From NCBI GenBank assembly GCA_005765155.1, contig VCCP01000011.1, positions 1-14,103 of the forward strand: a DNA stretch of 14,103 bases. Direction: 5' to 3'. Shown here in pieces: positions 1-9,562 of this stretch. The notes beneath the pieces were generated by a model, which was not told the DNA's origin, did no database searches, and saw only the letters and a program-made list of their open reading frames with translations. Position numbers and translations under genes: made by a program. This DNA comes from Zelopaecilomyces penicillatus. Its lineage: Eukaryota > Ascomycota > Sordariomycetes > Hypocreales > Pseudodiploosporaceae. Positions within the stretch are counted from its first letter, which is position 1. The number at the start of each line of letters is the position of its first letter.

Positions 1-1446
1 TTATCTCTTGAGGTTGAAAGGTGGTCTGATTTTGGATCATCTTCAGGTAGGAAAGATTTCCTAACAACCTGTCTTGCGAGAGAACGCCGGGCGGCGCAGC
101 AGATACAATTGGGAGTATCATCTTGTTTAGTCCAAACACTTGACAATTGCTCCGAACTCAATAACCCGCCGGAATGCCTATTGATATGACGGTGGCGATC
201 TAAGCTCAAGCTTGGGTCTGATGCCTGCTTTACCAGTTTGTTAGGCGTAGCGGGTTGGGACCTCGCACTTTGGTCTGGCCGACGAGATGACCCCTTTCGT
301 GGAGGTCCCATGTCCGAGGCTTGAATGTGATGTGTTTCAGTTAAATGTTGCTTTCCTTTGGCTTTAGTAGACTCAGAATCATGCATGCGCCTCTCAACTC
401 GGAGCAATGATGTAGATGGTTGATGGTCTGAATGGGAGGACTTCGACAGATGCTGAATTCGGTATTGGTTATTTTGGTGCATGGGTGATGAAATGGAATC
501 CGCAAAGTCCTTATGGCTTGCGGAACCATTTAATGACACGTCCGCCTGAGAAACAGCACCACGGTCTAATCGCCTGGAATCTGGTGTTTCGGTGATATTT
601 GCTGACCTCATACGAGTGCATTTCGGGCAAAACTCATGGCCACACCTGCTGCATTGTGTATGTGTAGGCAAGGGCTCGCCACATGAATGGCAGATTTGAA
701 TGGCGCCAGGTCCGAATATGTCTTGGTCGTCTTCTACCTGCCCCAGAAGCCAGCCTTCTGGTCGCGAGACCCCGTACTTATCAAACATCTCGAGGGCATC
801 CTTGTTCCTGTCGGTAGAGCTATCGGATTTCGTGTTGCTTTTCTCCGAACAAGGTGACGAGGGAGAATCGGACACTTTACTGGTATTATAAGACCTGGGA
901 TTTGGTGCAATCACTGATCGAACCTGTGCTGTCTCATAGTCACGATCATCAAGCCTGCTGCAGGGAGATAAGGAACGTTAGAGTATTGCATAGGCATGGT
1001 TCATCTCAAAGGGTATCTGACCTCGCAGGACTCAGCTTTGAACGCACACTTGTGGCTTTAGCTCCAGTAAACGAATATTCCCACAAGATTCCGTGATCCT
1101 CGACACCGTGTTCGCCGCCCACTACCAAGCCTGGATAAGCGTGCCCGACTGGTGGGGAGGCGGGCACTTCCAAGCGTGCATATTTAGAAGCTGGACTGCA
1201 GAGTTTCCTAGTTGCTTGATAACCCTGCGTGAACCTGGGATTCTGTCGGGTTTCGGTTATTGGAGACGGTGATGGCAGTCGGCCCATGTTCTCGCCAGTG
1301 GCGATGGATCTGAGCTCGCGGATGCGCGCCCCCACAAGTCCAGATGGTATTAGTGCCGTCCGTGTTGCTGTCTCAGTATTCTGTTTGCGTATTGATGTAA
1401 ATCCTCTATCAGAGGATTTGGGGGTGCTTAAGTCGACTGCTGCCAT
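1..1446 (-). CDS. Cysteine-motif protein of unknown function, two exons, 3'-partial
   Basis: I do not recognise the family. Exon 1 is 1022-1446 and exon 2 is 1-957, running off the left edge with no stop. The intron 958-1021 (64 bp) starts GTCAGA, has a CTCTAAC branch site and ends CTGCAG. About 460 residues are visible. The start MAAVDL has A at -3 and G at +4. Residues 1-198 are Ser/Pro/Thr-rich and probably disordered. A conserved-looking block at about 199-255 runs from MFDKYGVSRPEGW to a six-cysteine array, CxxC-x9-CxxC-x4-CxxC at C231, C234, C244, C247, C252 and C255, suggesting a zinc-ribbon-like metal site. The rest is polar and Ser/His/Arg-rich, with a CICC cluster near residue 423. 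No signal peptide or membrane segment is seen. The gene lies 455 bp downstream of ATP16 on the same strand. The exon frames join cleanly across the intron, which supports the model. Confidence 0.75.
958..1021 (-). other. Intron of the cysteine-motif gene with tandem NAGNAG acceptor
   Basis: This 64-bp intron has donor GTCAGA, branch site CTAAC about 20 nt before the 3' end, and acceptor CTGCAG followed at once by a second CAG. Splicing at the first site gives Ser-Pro-Ala-Ser-Arg; at the second it gives Ser-Pro-Ala-Arg. Both keep the frame. Reading through the intron reaches a stop after Ser-Asp-Thr-Leu, at 1006-1008. The right-arm equivalent is 13541-13604. Confidence 0.65.
1399..1419 (-). 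other. Perfect 9-bp hairpin inside start of cysteine-motif ORF
   Basis: On the coding strand AAATCCTCT, a GAT loop and AGAGGATTT form a perfect 9-bp stem with a 3-nt loop, 28-48 nt after the A of the start codon. The mirrored copy is 13144-13164. It could slow initiation, or it may be chance; nothing else indicates a regulatory role. Confidence 0.35.
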
Positions 1447-1901
1447 GATGATATTGAAGCAAGGGCACTGAAAAGACTATCTGGGGGATGAATCGAGCAC
1501 TCGAGCCACGCACAAACTATGCTCACGGGCAGAACCAAATTCTTCATGTAGGTTTAGTCTAGATCTCAGCCAGAGTGTGCTTTTAAGTCAAGGAAAGTGC
1601 AGAGCTAGTCAACATTATCACATGTGCATGGTCATGAAAGGAAACAGTCTAGACATAAGACTAGAAGGAGGCACAGGAGACAACTACCTATGCAGGAAAT
1701 GTCGTCCGCAATCACAACAACCGGAAGGAGCTCGACATATAGGTGACACAACGATATGTTCGGATCAGAGAAAACCATGCAAAATTCAATGACCAGATAA
1801 CAGCACCCAACATATATCAATTGTCTAGGCTCTGCTCTAGAAGTCGAGATAGGAAAGTTTGTTTTGATGTACACGGACGCTCGCCAATTACAACTACCAA
1901 T
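1447..1901 (-). other. ATP16 to cysteine-motif gene intergenic region
   Basis: This 455-bp gap lies between the ATP16 stop and the next start codon on the minus strand. It should hold the ATP16 3' UTR and the promoter and 5' UTR of the cysteine-motif gene. Short ORFs here are chance. I see no RNA gene. Two inter-arm indels fall here: A2 at 1750-1751, and GC at 1521-1522 that is missing in the right arm. Confidence 0.6.
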
Positions 1902-2696
1902 TTATTTGACGTGGGCAGCCAGAGTCTCGAGAATCTGCAAATCAAGGTTAGTCAGTGTCTATAGCTTTAAATGGCGCGCGCGACCCTCAACGTACCTCTA
2001 GCTCAATCTTAGCCTCAGCAATATCCTGCTCGCTTCCGTTGCCACTGGCGACCTTTTGGGCCTCAGCAATCTGCGCCCGGATGGCGTCGGCGCTGAAGTC
2101 CTCCAGAGGGTAGGCCTCGGGGGCGTTGATGCTCAAGACAGAGTTGGGCTGAACGCTTGCGAATCCACCGGACACTGTAGCTCGTTAGTTATATGTTCTC
2201 TTGTTTGATTCAAGTGACGACCAGGGAGGGTCTCGTACGGAAGAACTGCTTGGCACCACCGCTCTCCTCAACAACCTCGACCAGGCCAGCCTTCAACTGC
2301 TCGATCGCAGGAACGTGGTTTGCGAGGACACCCATATCACCGGACTCAGCGGGGATGTTGACCTGGACACAATCTTGTGACTTGTAGATGGTCTGCGATG
2401 CGGCAATTAGCTTCGGCGCCCGAAATCATCCATTATTCCCCCCCACTATGGCTCAATTGTATCGCAAAACTTCGGGAAATTAATCGCTAATCGAATTCGG
2501 TTCCATACCTGATGAGGCAGAGACAAGCTCAGCTTGATCTGTGAACTGGTTAGCGATATGTTTGTTGGAACCCTTGTTGCCAATATCTTCTGACCTTGTC
2601 GGGGACGGCCTCGGCGTATCCTCTCCGCTGGATAGCCACTCGCATGGATGCGGGGCGGGCTCGAACGGCCGCACGGGCGAAGCGGAAGGCGTACAT
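1902..2696 (-). CDS. ATP16: F1F0 ATP synthase subunit delta, mitochondrial (left copy)
   Basis: This is the delta subunit of the mitochondrial F1 central stalk, orthologue of bacterial epsilon, which works with gamma to couple proton flow to rotation. Five exons: 2595-2696, 2509-2538, 2239-2392, 1996-2174 and 1902-1934, giving 165 residues, normal for ascomycetes. Residues 1 to about 27 are Arg/Ala-rich without acids and end in RRGYA, a typical matrix-targeting peptide. The N-terminal beta-sandwich (about 34-115) carries IKLSLSLPHQTIYKSQDCVQ, the family signature SGDMGVLANHVPAIEQLKAG, and FFLSGGFASVQPNS. The C-terminal helical hairpin (about 116-165) has DAIRAQIAEAQK and AEAKIELEILETLAA. The start has A at -3. 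All splice junctions keep frame, so this copy appears intact. Confidence 0.95.
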
Positions 2697-2819
2697 GATG
2701 GATTGTGAGGATAATTGGGTTGATGCTTGAAGAGGAGCTCTATCGAGTGTCGTTGGCACCAATCTTTGCCGAACAGCAGTCACGATTCGGCTAGCGGGAA
2801 AATCCGACCGATTTCACAT

Positions 2820-2837
2820 CACGTGATTGCGCACGTG
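2820..2837 (-). promoter_or_regulatory. Paired CACGTG boxes upstream of ATP16 (left)
   Basis: Two CACGTG hexamers at 2820-2825 and 2832-2837 lie 124-141 bp upstream of the ATP16 start, 12 bp apart centre to centre, which is about one helical turn. The start-proximal site is the full palindrome TCACGTGA. CACGTG is the E-box bound by Cbf1-type bHLH factors in fungi. A regulatory role is inferred from position and pairing only. Confidence 0.5.
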
Positions 2838-3175
2838 AAGTGACGCTTGCTTTCGTGTTGCTTTTCGCGAATGGCTTCAGCTTTTGGGTCTCGAGTACCA
2901 AAAAAGCCTTGAAATAAGTACCTGATGGGTTATTGATGGTAAACAAATAATAAAGACTTGGAGAAGTTCTTGCAGGAGCGATGCGTTACTTGACGCCAGA
3001 CCCCGCGAATAATGGCACATACCAAAGACCTATACTACTTCACATCGCATGAAATTCATCTTCGATATGGGTTATTGGCTATTCATTCTTTACGGCTTCA
3101 AGATGACCTTTGCTTGTAACACAATGCTTGGTTGCAGAGTGTTAAATCCTTAGTCATTCCACTGAGATTACAGTG

Positions 3176-3194
3176 TTTTTTTTTTTTTTTTTTT
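3176..3194. repeat. 19-nt T homopolymer (left)
   Basis: There are 19 consecutive T about 480 bp upstream of the ATP16 start. Poly(dA:dT) tracts often exclude nucleosomes in fungal promoters. The mirror tract at 11370-11388 is also exactly 19 bases. Confidence 0.8.
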
Positions 3195-4389
3195 ATTAAG
3201 CGCAACAGATATTAGTTGAACTTTCCTATTGTGGTCTGACGCCCCGCGACAGTGATGGGCTTCTCTCACCTCCCCGAATATCTATCACAGTTGTTCACGG
3301 CTCTAGAAAAGCATTTGCAACCTGTTGCCGCCAGGCCTATCAGATTCTGCGGACTGACCTCTGCCCCCCGTTGACTCAACACGCACGTCATCCTGCCGAA
3401 CAAGTGCTTGAGGGGGCTACTTCATACGAAGCCATACTCGCATGCTCATGTACAGCACGAAATGTACCAACGTATGGTGTGTGTTGATTGCTTCCCACCA
3501 TCTTGGGCAGCTAGCATCGTTACATTTTTATGTCATCACACATGCAAAATCTCGTATATAGCCATGCCCCAAAAAACCTGTGGCAGACTCGGTTGCCTGG
3601 GCTGAAGTGTGGTGGAAAGATTCACAACGTGGCTCCCCTCCCACAACCCAACCCCATGCTAAAAAAGAGTCACGAGCTCGTCGCTCTATTGAAGGCGGCT
3701 AACTGTTTCTTTTGGTGGGATGGGTTATTAGTTATAAACCGGCACACCGCTCTACCCATGTTTGTTGTCCTCATCCAGTAGTCGCGACATGGCGACAAAG
3801 AGGGGACTTTGAAACGTACGAGAGTGATGTGCTTTCCATGTCATGCCCCTTGATTGAATTGAGGGGAAATATTGAGCCTCACTATTCAAGGGGGGGACCG
3901 ACCTCCAACGCCCAGTGTCAACACAACTCACAACCCGCAAACATGCACGGCGGACATTTAATTCCTCTTTGTAACAGCGTGCATACAACAATTTACCCTT
4001 CGGGCAGTGTCAGCATTCTCCATTTTCCGAGCTGTACGCCGTACATATGTAGGTATGATTCAAGTAGGGCACGCCAGGGCGAATCTGGATGCTCTCCGTT
4101 GTAGCTATTGGAGCAAATTCATTGTGCGTTGTTTTAGCCCGAACCAGGCGGAGCATCCTTTTCGATCTATCCCCCTCCCCAGCAGGGACGAAGATGAACA
4201 ACAAATGGTAAAAGCCAGCGAAGCTTTTCTTGGGCATTGTCGTGCCGATTCCGGACGCAGCAAGGGGAAATTACGCGCCCAAAGAATTGTAACACGTCCA
4301 GTATTATTTCTCTCGTACCTGGTGTGGAGTAATTATTACAGCACACTGGCTCTGTCAGAATCGCCGACCGCAGGCATTAATATGAGGAG

Positions 4390-5001
4390 TTGACAGAAGC
4401 AAACTGTGTTCTGCAAGCCACCAAAGCTGCAGGCTGGCTGCACGTTCATCATGGAGAGGCTACAGTAGTTTCGCATCACCTCCCCCCCTTGCCAGGAGGC
4501 CAGAGATTCTTGCAGGAAGTTGCAGCTGCTGGCCCGCCACCATTTGCTGAAAAGCTCCTTTTAGAGCTGGTCGAGCTGCGCCGCCGAAGACGCTGTTGGC
4601 AACATACCTGCCCATTCAGTAGGCCCGCTGAGGCCACGCCTCGTTGTTGATGAGTTATGTGCTAATGTAGGGCACATGGTCTCGGATGTTGTTAGCAGCT
4701 CGGACGGCTGTCTTTGCCACGTCTTGGCCAAGCCGGAAGAGAGAATGTCAGATGTGAGCTGGGAGATGTTAATTGCCTGTACGGAGTACATAATATTTAC
4801 ACTATGCGGTATGGGCCACAGGAATTCGCTGGTGAACTGGCGAAAAGGCTACGGTACTATGAAAAGATCGAAAAGCTTGGGGAGCCTTGTGAGGGTACCT
4901 GTCGTACTGTTGGCGATGTCGATGCTGATACTGTGCTCTTTGATGAGCCGATGACTCGCTGCGAATGTGGATGCCGCCAAAGGAAAGCTTCACATCATTA
5001 G
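4390..5001 (+). pseudogene. Possible decayed coding remnant (left copy)
   Basis: Three successive plus-strand frames carry protein-like sequence. Frame A (4390-4650) includes GGQRFLQEVAAAGPPPFAEK and LLLELVELRR. Frame B is open from 4565 to 4954 and includes VVDELCANVGHMVSDVVSSS and PEERMSDVSWEMLIACTEY. Frame C (4714-5001) includes FAGELAKRLR, then YYEKIEKLGEPCEGTCRTV and DADTVLFDE. The shifts A to B and B to C could be frameshifts in one dead gene or unrecognised introns. Part of frame C loosely recalls the glycine-loop start of a protein kinase (Tyr-x-x-Ile-Glu-Lys-Leu-Gly-Glu, later Gly-Thr-x-x-x-Val), with three extra residues and no downstream catalytic motifs. Both arms agree here, so the breaks pre-date the duplication. 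Chance open frames remain possible. Confidence 0.22.
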
Positions 5002-5018
5002 CACGAACGAAGGACTCG

Positions 5019-5034
5019 AGTAAAAATTTTTACT
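5019..5034. other. 16-bp AT-rich palindrome (left)
   Basis: AGTAAAAATTTTTACT is a perfect 16-bp palindrome just past the end of the possible coding remnant. It could be a protein-binding site or a 3'-end processing element, or chance in AT-rich DNA. The mirror copy is at 9530-9545. Confidence 0.35.
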
Positions 5035-6325
5035 GCCCCAACAAGTTGGATTTAATTATTCCCGCCCATGGAATCCACTCAAAAACTTTCAATTCGGCTC
5101 TCATCGGATGAAGGTGTGGAAAGATTTTTTTTCATCTGGCTCTACTAGTCTCCATTAATGCTCATCAAGGGGAAGTGGAACAGCCCTACCATTCCAGAAC
5201 TGTTACAAATCCCGAGAGACGCACGGTGCAGCGCAGCAGCCAAAAGGGCTGGAGGGTGAGAGAAGTGAGGTAAGTGAGACGGGAAACCTCATCTCAGTTA
5301 TGTGGTGCTCGAAGTGCTTTGTCCAGCACTAGTAATATGCTAGAGTGCCAATTAGTTGTTTAAGACAAATATGGTAAATGTATGTTCGGCTCGGCGGGCG
5401 TGTCTGTTCCTGCTGTTCCTACCGTGGTTCAAAGTGGTTCATTTCGTACGCCGTATAGCGCAATCGTTTAATTCCGTGATAATCTGAACCATGCCCGAGC
5501 CGCTGCCGGGCTTGCCAAGGCTTCACGCACCGCTCCGTGGCTAATGGTGGTTGATCTGTCGCAAATAGACGGGGGGCTCTGCGAGTGAGCTGACACGTCC
5601 TCACCATCGCTTGGCTTGCTCCGGAGGCGTCCAGGCGCATCCTCGGATCAGGACCCTGCACCAAAAAAAACATGCATCAAAACATGCGCCAGCGGCCCAG
5701 ACAAATCGCAGGAACCCCCTGATGATCGCCTCTCCTCTGGCCTGAAGTCTTTCCATTCCCAGCGATTTTGTCTCAATGAGATCGGAAGGTTTATTGCTAT
5801 TAGACTTCCTCGGGCAGAGCGGTCTCGGCTACCACAGTCCAAGACAAGCGACGAGCCGTGTCTGCGACATTCGACGCATTCTAGACTCGTCTGCGAACTT
5901 TAAAAAACGGCTGATCCTTTGAGCACGACGTTGGTGATGTAACTTTACAAATACACCTGTATACTTTACGGTAACTTCGTACAGATATTTGGAGATTTGA
6001 GAGAACAGGACCCGCAGCCAATAGTGCGCCGCATTGGCAATCAAGACTGACTGATTGAGGAAGGTTGACACTTCTAAGCGAGACTGTTACTGTGACATGT
6101 AAGCTTGCTGGGAATTTCAATCTTCCCCTTCTTACATACTCGACACCACCACCTCTAGCTTCACATTGTGCTCACCGCCGTAGGTGTAGGAGTGTTCACG
6201 ATCAACCGAGTACCTAGTTGTACATTGAACAGGATGAGTCGAATGGCTAAAGAAGCCAGTGCTGTAGTCTCAGAGCCTTCTGGGTTCTGAAGAGGTTCAC
6301 AAAATGTTGCATTGGTATGCTGGTA

Positions 6326-6343
6326 TGCATATACACATATGCA
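6326..6343. other. Short hairpin TGCATAT / ATATGCA (left)
   Basis: A 7-bp perfect stem with ACAC loop sits in an otherwise uninformative stretch and is preceded by a direct GGTATGC repeat. The mirror copy is at 8220-8237. No function is proposed. Confidence 0.25.
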
Positions 6344-7267
6344 GAAGACTCCATCTTTCACGTCAATCCTGCTGTTCTCGGCATCGACCAGTACCGACAT
6401 AGGCCCGAACATGCCGTTGCACACATTCGCGCCAGCATTCGCACTCGCACTTGCACGGCAGCCCCCTTTGGTATGGCACGACGAAGCGAGTCTAGTCTGT
6501 GAGTCCGCGACTCTGTAAAGCTTGAGACGGATCGAGGGAGGGGATAGTAGCCCACCACCCTATAGCGTGTAGCATAATACTCTGTGCTATGTATGGTGTT
6601 GGCCGTGATTAGACTGCCACCACCCTCTTTGCAGTAGGGCATCTTGCATTTCCATCCTTACGCGCTGAAGCCGCGGCGCAATTGAATTTAGGCGGGGTTT
6701 CGCGAGACATGTTGGCTGTCCATGTCTAGGGCCGCCATCCCGGGGGCACATGGCAATGATGAGACTAGCTTCCCACAGAATGCAAGTTCCAACGAATCCT
6801 CCATGGGCGATCCTGAGTAACCTCACTGTTAGTACCTACAGCTGCATGCAATGGCCGAGCCCGCAACAATCTTGGGCATCAAGGAATTAGATGATGGTGA
6901 CGCCTTGCCCTTAGCTGTGACGAGTCTACTACCGTTTTATTTCCGCCCGTTCATCCAATTACGAGTCGTCCTGCTGATCTTCTGTCTGCAATAAGCCCCC
7001 AAAGATGGGGTGTAGCCGGGTTGCTGCATTCTGAAGTGATCGTCTTCTCTGGTGAGTGGTTTCTCAAGTATTCCCGCAGATGGATAGGTAGGCAACAGGA
7101 TGGCCTTGCAAAAGATTTCGTAGAGATATCTCTATAAGTAACTAGGGATCTTTACAGATACCTAGAAATACCAGCTGAAATTAGAAAATATCCAGAAAAT
7201 CCCAATCAAGTCCACTATTCAGGCTTTCCCATCATATAAGGGGTAGTTGTTTGGCAAGGCATGTTGA

Positions 7268-7295
7268 CATTAGAGACTTGCGCAAGTCTCTAATG
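7268..7295. repeat. Symmetry centre of the palindrome
   Basis: The centre falls between 7281 and 7282 in GACTTGCGCAAGTC, which equals its own reverse complement. Symmetry continues without interruption on both sides for more than 1.6 kb. There is no spacer, no asymmetric loop, and no adapter-like or foreign sequence at the turn. Biological fold-back repair usually leaves a few to hundreds of unpaired bases here, so an exact zero-spacer turn is diagnostic of how the structure formed. Confidence 0.97.
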
Positions 7296-9562
7296 TCAAC
7301 ATGCCTTGCCAAACAACTACCCCTTATATGATGGGAAAGCCTGAATAGTGGACTTGATTGGGATTTTCTGGATATTTTCTAATTTCAGCTGGTATTTCTA
7401 GGTATCTGTAAAGATCCCTAGTTACTTATAGAGATATCTCTACGAAATCTTTTGCAAGGCCATCCTGTTGCCTACCTATCCATCTGCGGGAATACTTGAG
7501 AAACCACTCACCAGAGAAGACGATCACTTCAGAATGCAGCAACCCGGCTACACCCCATCTTTGGGGGCTTATTGCAGACAGAAGATCAGCAGGACGACTC
7601 GTAATTGGATGAACGGGCGGAAATAAAACGGTAGTAGACTCGTCACAGCTAAGGGCAAGGCGTCACCATCATCTAATTCCTTGATGCCCAAGATTGTTGC
7701 GGGCTCGGCCATTGCATGCAGCTGTAGGTACTAACAGTGAGGTTACTCAGGATCGCCCATGGAGGATTCGTTGGAACTTGCATTCTGTGGGAAGCTAGTC
7801 TCATCATTGCCATGTGCCCCCGGGATGGCGGCCCTAGACATGGACAGCCAACATGTCTCGCGAAACCCCGCCTAAATTCAATTGCGCCGCGGCTTCAGCG
7901 CGTAAGGATGGAAATGCAAGATGCCCTACTGCAAAGAGGGTGGTGGCAGTCTAATCACGGCCAACACCATACATAGCACAGAGTATTATGCTACACGCTA
8001 TAGGGTGGTGGGCTACTATCCCCTCCCTCGATCCGTCTCAAGCTTTACAGAGTCGCGGACTCACAGACTAGACTCGCTTCGTCGTGCCATACCAAAGGGG
8101 GCTGCCGTGCAAGTGCGAGTGCGAATGCTGGCGCGAATGTGTGCAACGGCATGTTCGGGCCTATGTCGGTACTGGTCGATGCCGAGAACAGCAGGATTGA
8201 CGTGAAAGATGGAGTCTTCTGCATATGTGTATATGCATACCAGCATACCAATGCAACATTTTGTGAACCTCTTCAGAACCCAGAAGGCTCTGAGACTACA
8301 GCACTGGCTTCTTTAGCCATTCGACTCATCCTGTTCAATGTACAACTAGGTACTCGGTTGATCGTGAACACTCCTACACCTACGGCGGTGAGCACAATGT
8401 GAAGCTAGAGGTGGTGGTGTCGAGTATGTAAGAAGGGGAAGATTGAAATTCCCAGCAAGCTTACATGTCACAGTAACAGTCTCGCTTAGAAGTGTCAACC
8501 TTCCTCAATCAGTCAGTCTTGATTGCCAATGCGGCGCACTATTGGCTGCGGGTCCTGTTCTCTCAAATCTCCAAATATCTGTACGAAGTTACCGTAAAGT
8601 ATACAGGTGTATTTGTAAAGTTACATCACCAACGTCGTGCTCAAAGGATCAGCCGTTTTTTAAAGTTCGCAGACGAGTCTAGAATGCGTCGAATGTCGCA
8701 GACACGGCTCGTCGCTTGTCTTGGACTGTGGTAGCCGAGACCGCTCTGCCCGAGGAAGTCTAATAGCAATAAACCTTCCGATCTCATTGAGACAAAATCG
8801 CTGGGAATGGAAAGACTTCAGGCCAGAGGAGAGGCGATCATCAGGGGGTTCCTGCGATTTGTCTGGGCCGCTGGCGCATGTTTTGATGCATGTTTTTTTT
8901 TGGTGCAGGGTCCTGATCCGAGGATGCGCCTGGACGCCTCCGGAGCAAGCCAAGCGATGGTGAGGACGTGTCAGCTCACTCGCAGAGCCCCCCGTCTATT
9001 TGCGACAGATCAACCACCATTAGCCACGGAGCGGTGCGTGAAGCCTTGGCAAGCCCGGCAGCGGCTCGGGCATGGTTCAGATTATCACGGAATTAAACGA
9101 TTGCGCTATACGGCGTACGAAATGAACCACTTTGAACCACGGTAGGAACAGCAGGAACAGACACGCCCGCCGAGCCGAACATACATTTACCATATTTGTC
9201 TTAAACAACTAATTGGCACTCTAGCATATTACTAGTGCTGGACAAAGCACTTCGAGCACCACATAACTGAGATGAGGTTTCCCGTCTCACTTACCTCACT
9301 TCTCTCACCCTCCAGCCCTTTTGGCTGCTGCGCTGCACCGTGCGTCTCTCGGGATTTGTAACAGTTCTGGAATGGTAGGGCTGTTCCACTTCCCCTTGAT
9401 GAGCATTAATGGAGACTAGTAGAGCCAGATGAAAAAAAATCTTTCCACACCTTCATCCGATGAGAGCCGAATTGAAAGTTTTTGAGTGGATTCCATGGGC
9501 GGGAATAATTAAATCCAACTTGTTGGGGCAGTAAAAATTTTTACTCGAGTCCTTCGTTCGTG
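7282..9562. other. Gene-free central region, right arm
   Basis: This mirrors 5002-7281 and likewise holds no supportable gene. The longest frame here (8807-9145, 112 codons) exists only because the T run at 8893-8901 has nine bases instead of eight; in the left arm the same sequence is split into shorter frames. That is evidence against it being a real gene. Confidence 0.5.
9530..9545. other. 16-bp AT-rich palindrome (right)
   Basis: This is the mirror copy of AGTAAAAATTTTTACT, identical to 5019-5034 because the motif is its own reverse complement. Confidence 0.35.

Larger units (their letters stand above)
2697..4389. other. ATP16 upstream region and gene-free stretch, left arm
   Basis: This 1.7 kb contains the ATP16 5' flank (roughly 2697-3200, with two CACGTG boxes and a 19-nt T run) and sequence in which I find no convincing gene. 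Open frames such as 3712-4104 (130 codons) have no recognisable domain, are rich in Cys, His and Ser, and lack splice-supported extensions. Several open frames change between arms where C5 at 4171-4175 and A6 at 3661-3666 differ. Base composition is not obviously AT-rich, so it does not look RIP-degraded. Confidence 0.5.
456..7281 (+). repeat. Left arm of giant zero-spacer inverted repeat
   Basis: This 6826-bp segment is the reverse complement of 7282-14103. Near the centre a left position p pairs with 14563-p; the sum drifts to 14559 at the outer end because of small indels. Both copies of ATP16, the cysteine-motif gene and all intergenic landmarks, including a 19-nt T run, are mirrored. Positions 1-455 probably belong to the same arm, but their partner lies past the right edge. 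I compared the arms by eye and through identical translations of many frames, not with an aligner, so an isolated silent substitution could have been missed. Confidence 0.97.
5002..7281. other. Gene-free central region, left arm
   Basis: I cannot support any gene in this 2.3 kb on either strand. Open frames are under 100 codons, overlap on both strands and contain no recognisable domain. The ORFs around 5616-5903 depend on an A run at 5663-5670 that differs between arms. No tRNA or rRNA is evident. The final 180 bp before the centre is visibly AT-richer and contains the 14-bp palindrome TAGAGATATCTCTA at 7121-7134. Confidence 0.5.

Noticed and set aside
341..529. 62-codon minus-strand frame
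   Set aside because: It overlaps exon 2 of the cysteine-motif gene in another frame.
3712..4104. 130-codon open frame (mirrored at 10461-10853)
   Set aside because: No recognisable domain, Cys/His/Ser-rich random-looking composition, overlapping open frames on the other strand, and no splice-linked extension.
5430..5520. tRNA-like TAGCGCAATCG stretch
   Set aside because: It resembles a D-arm, but I found no matching acceptor stem and no GTTCxA T-arm at the right distance.
8807..9145. 112-codon open frame in the right arm
   Set aside because: It exists only because one homopolymer is a base longer than in the left arm; the left equivalent is broken, and no domain is seen.
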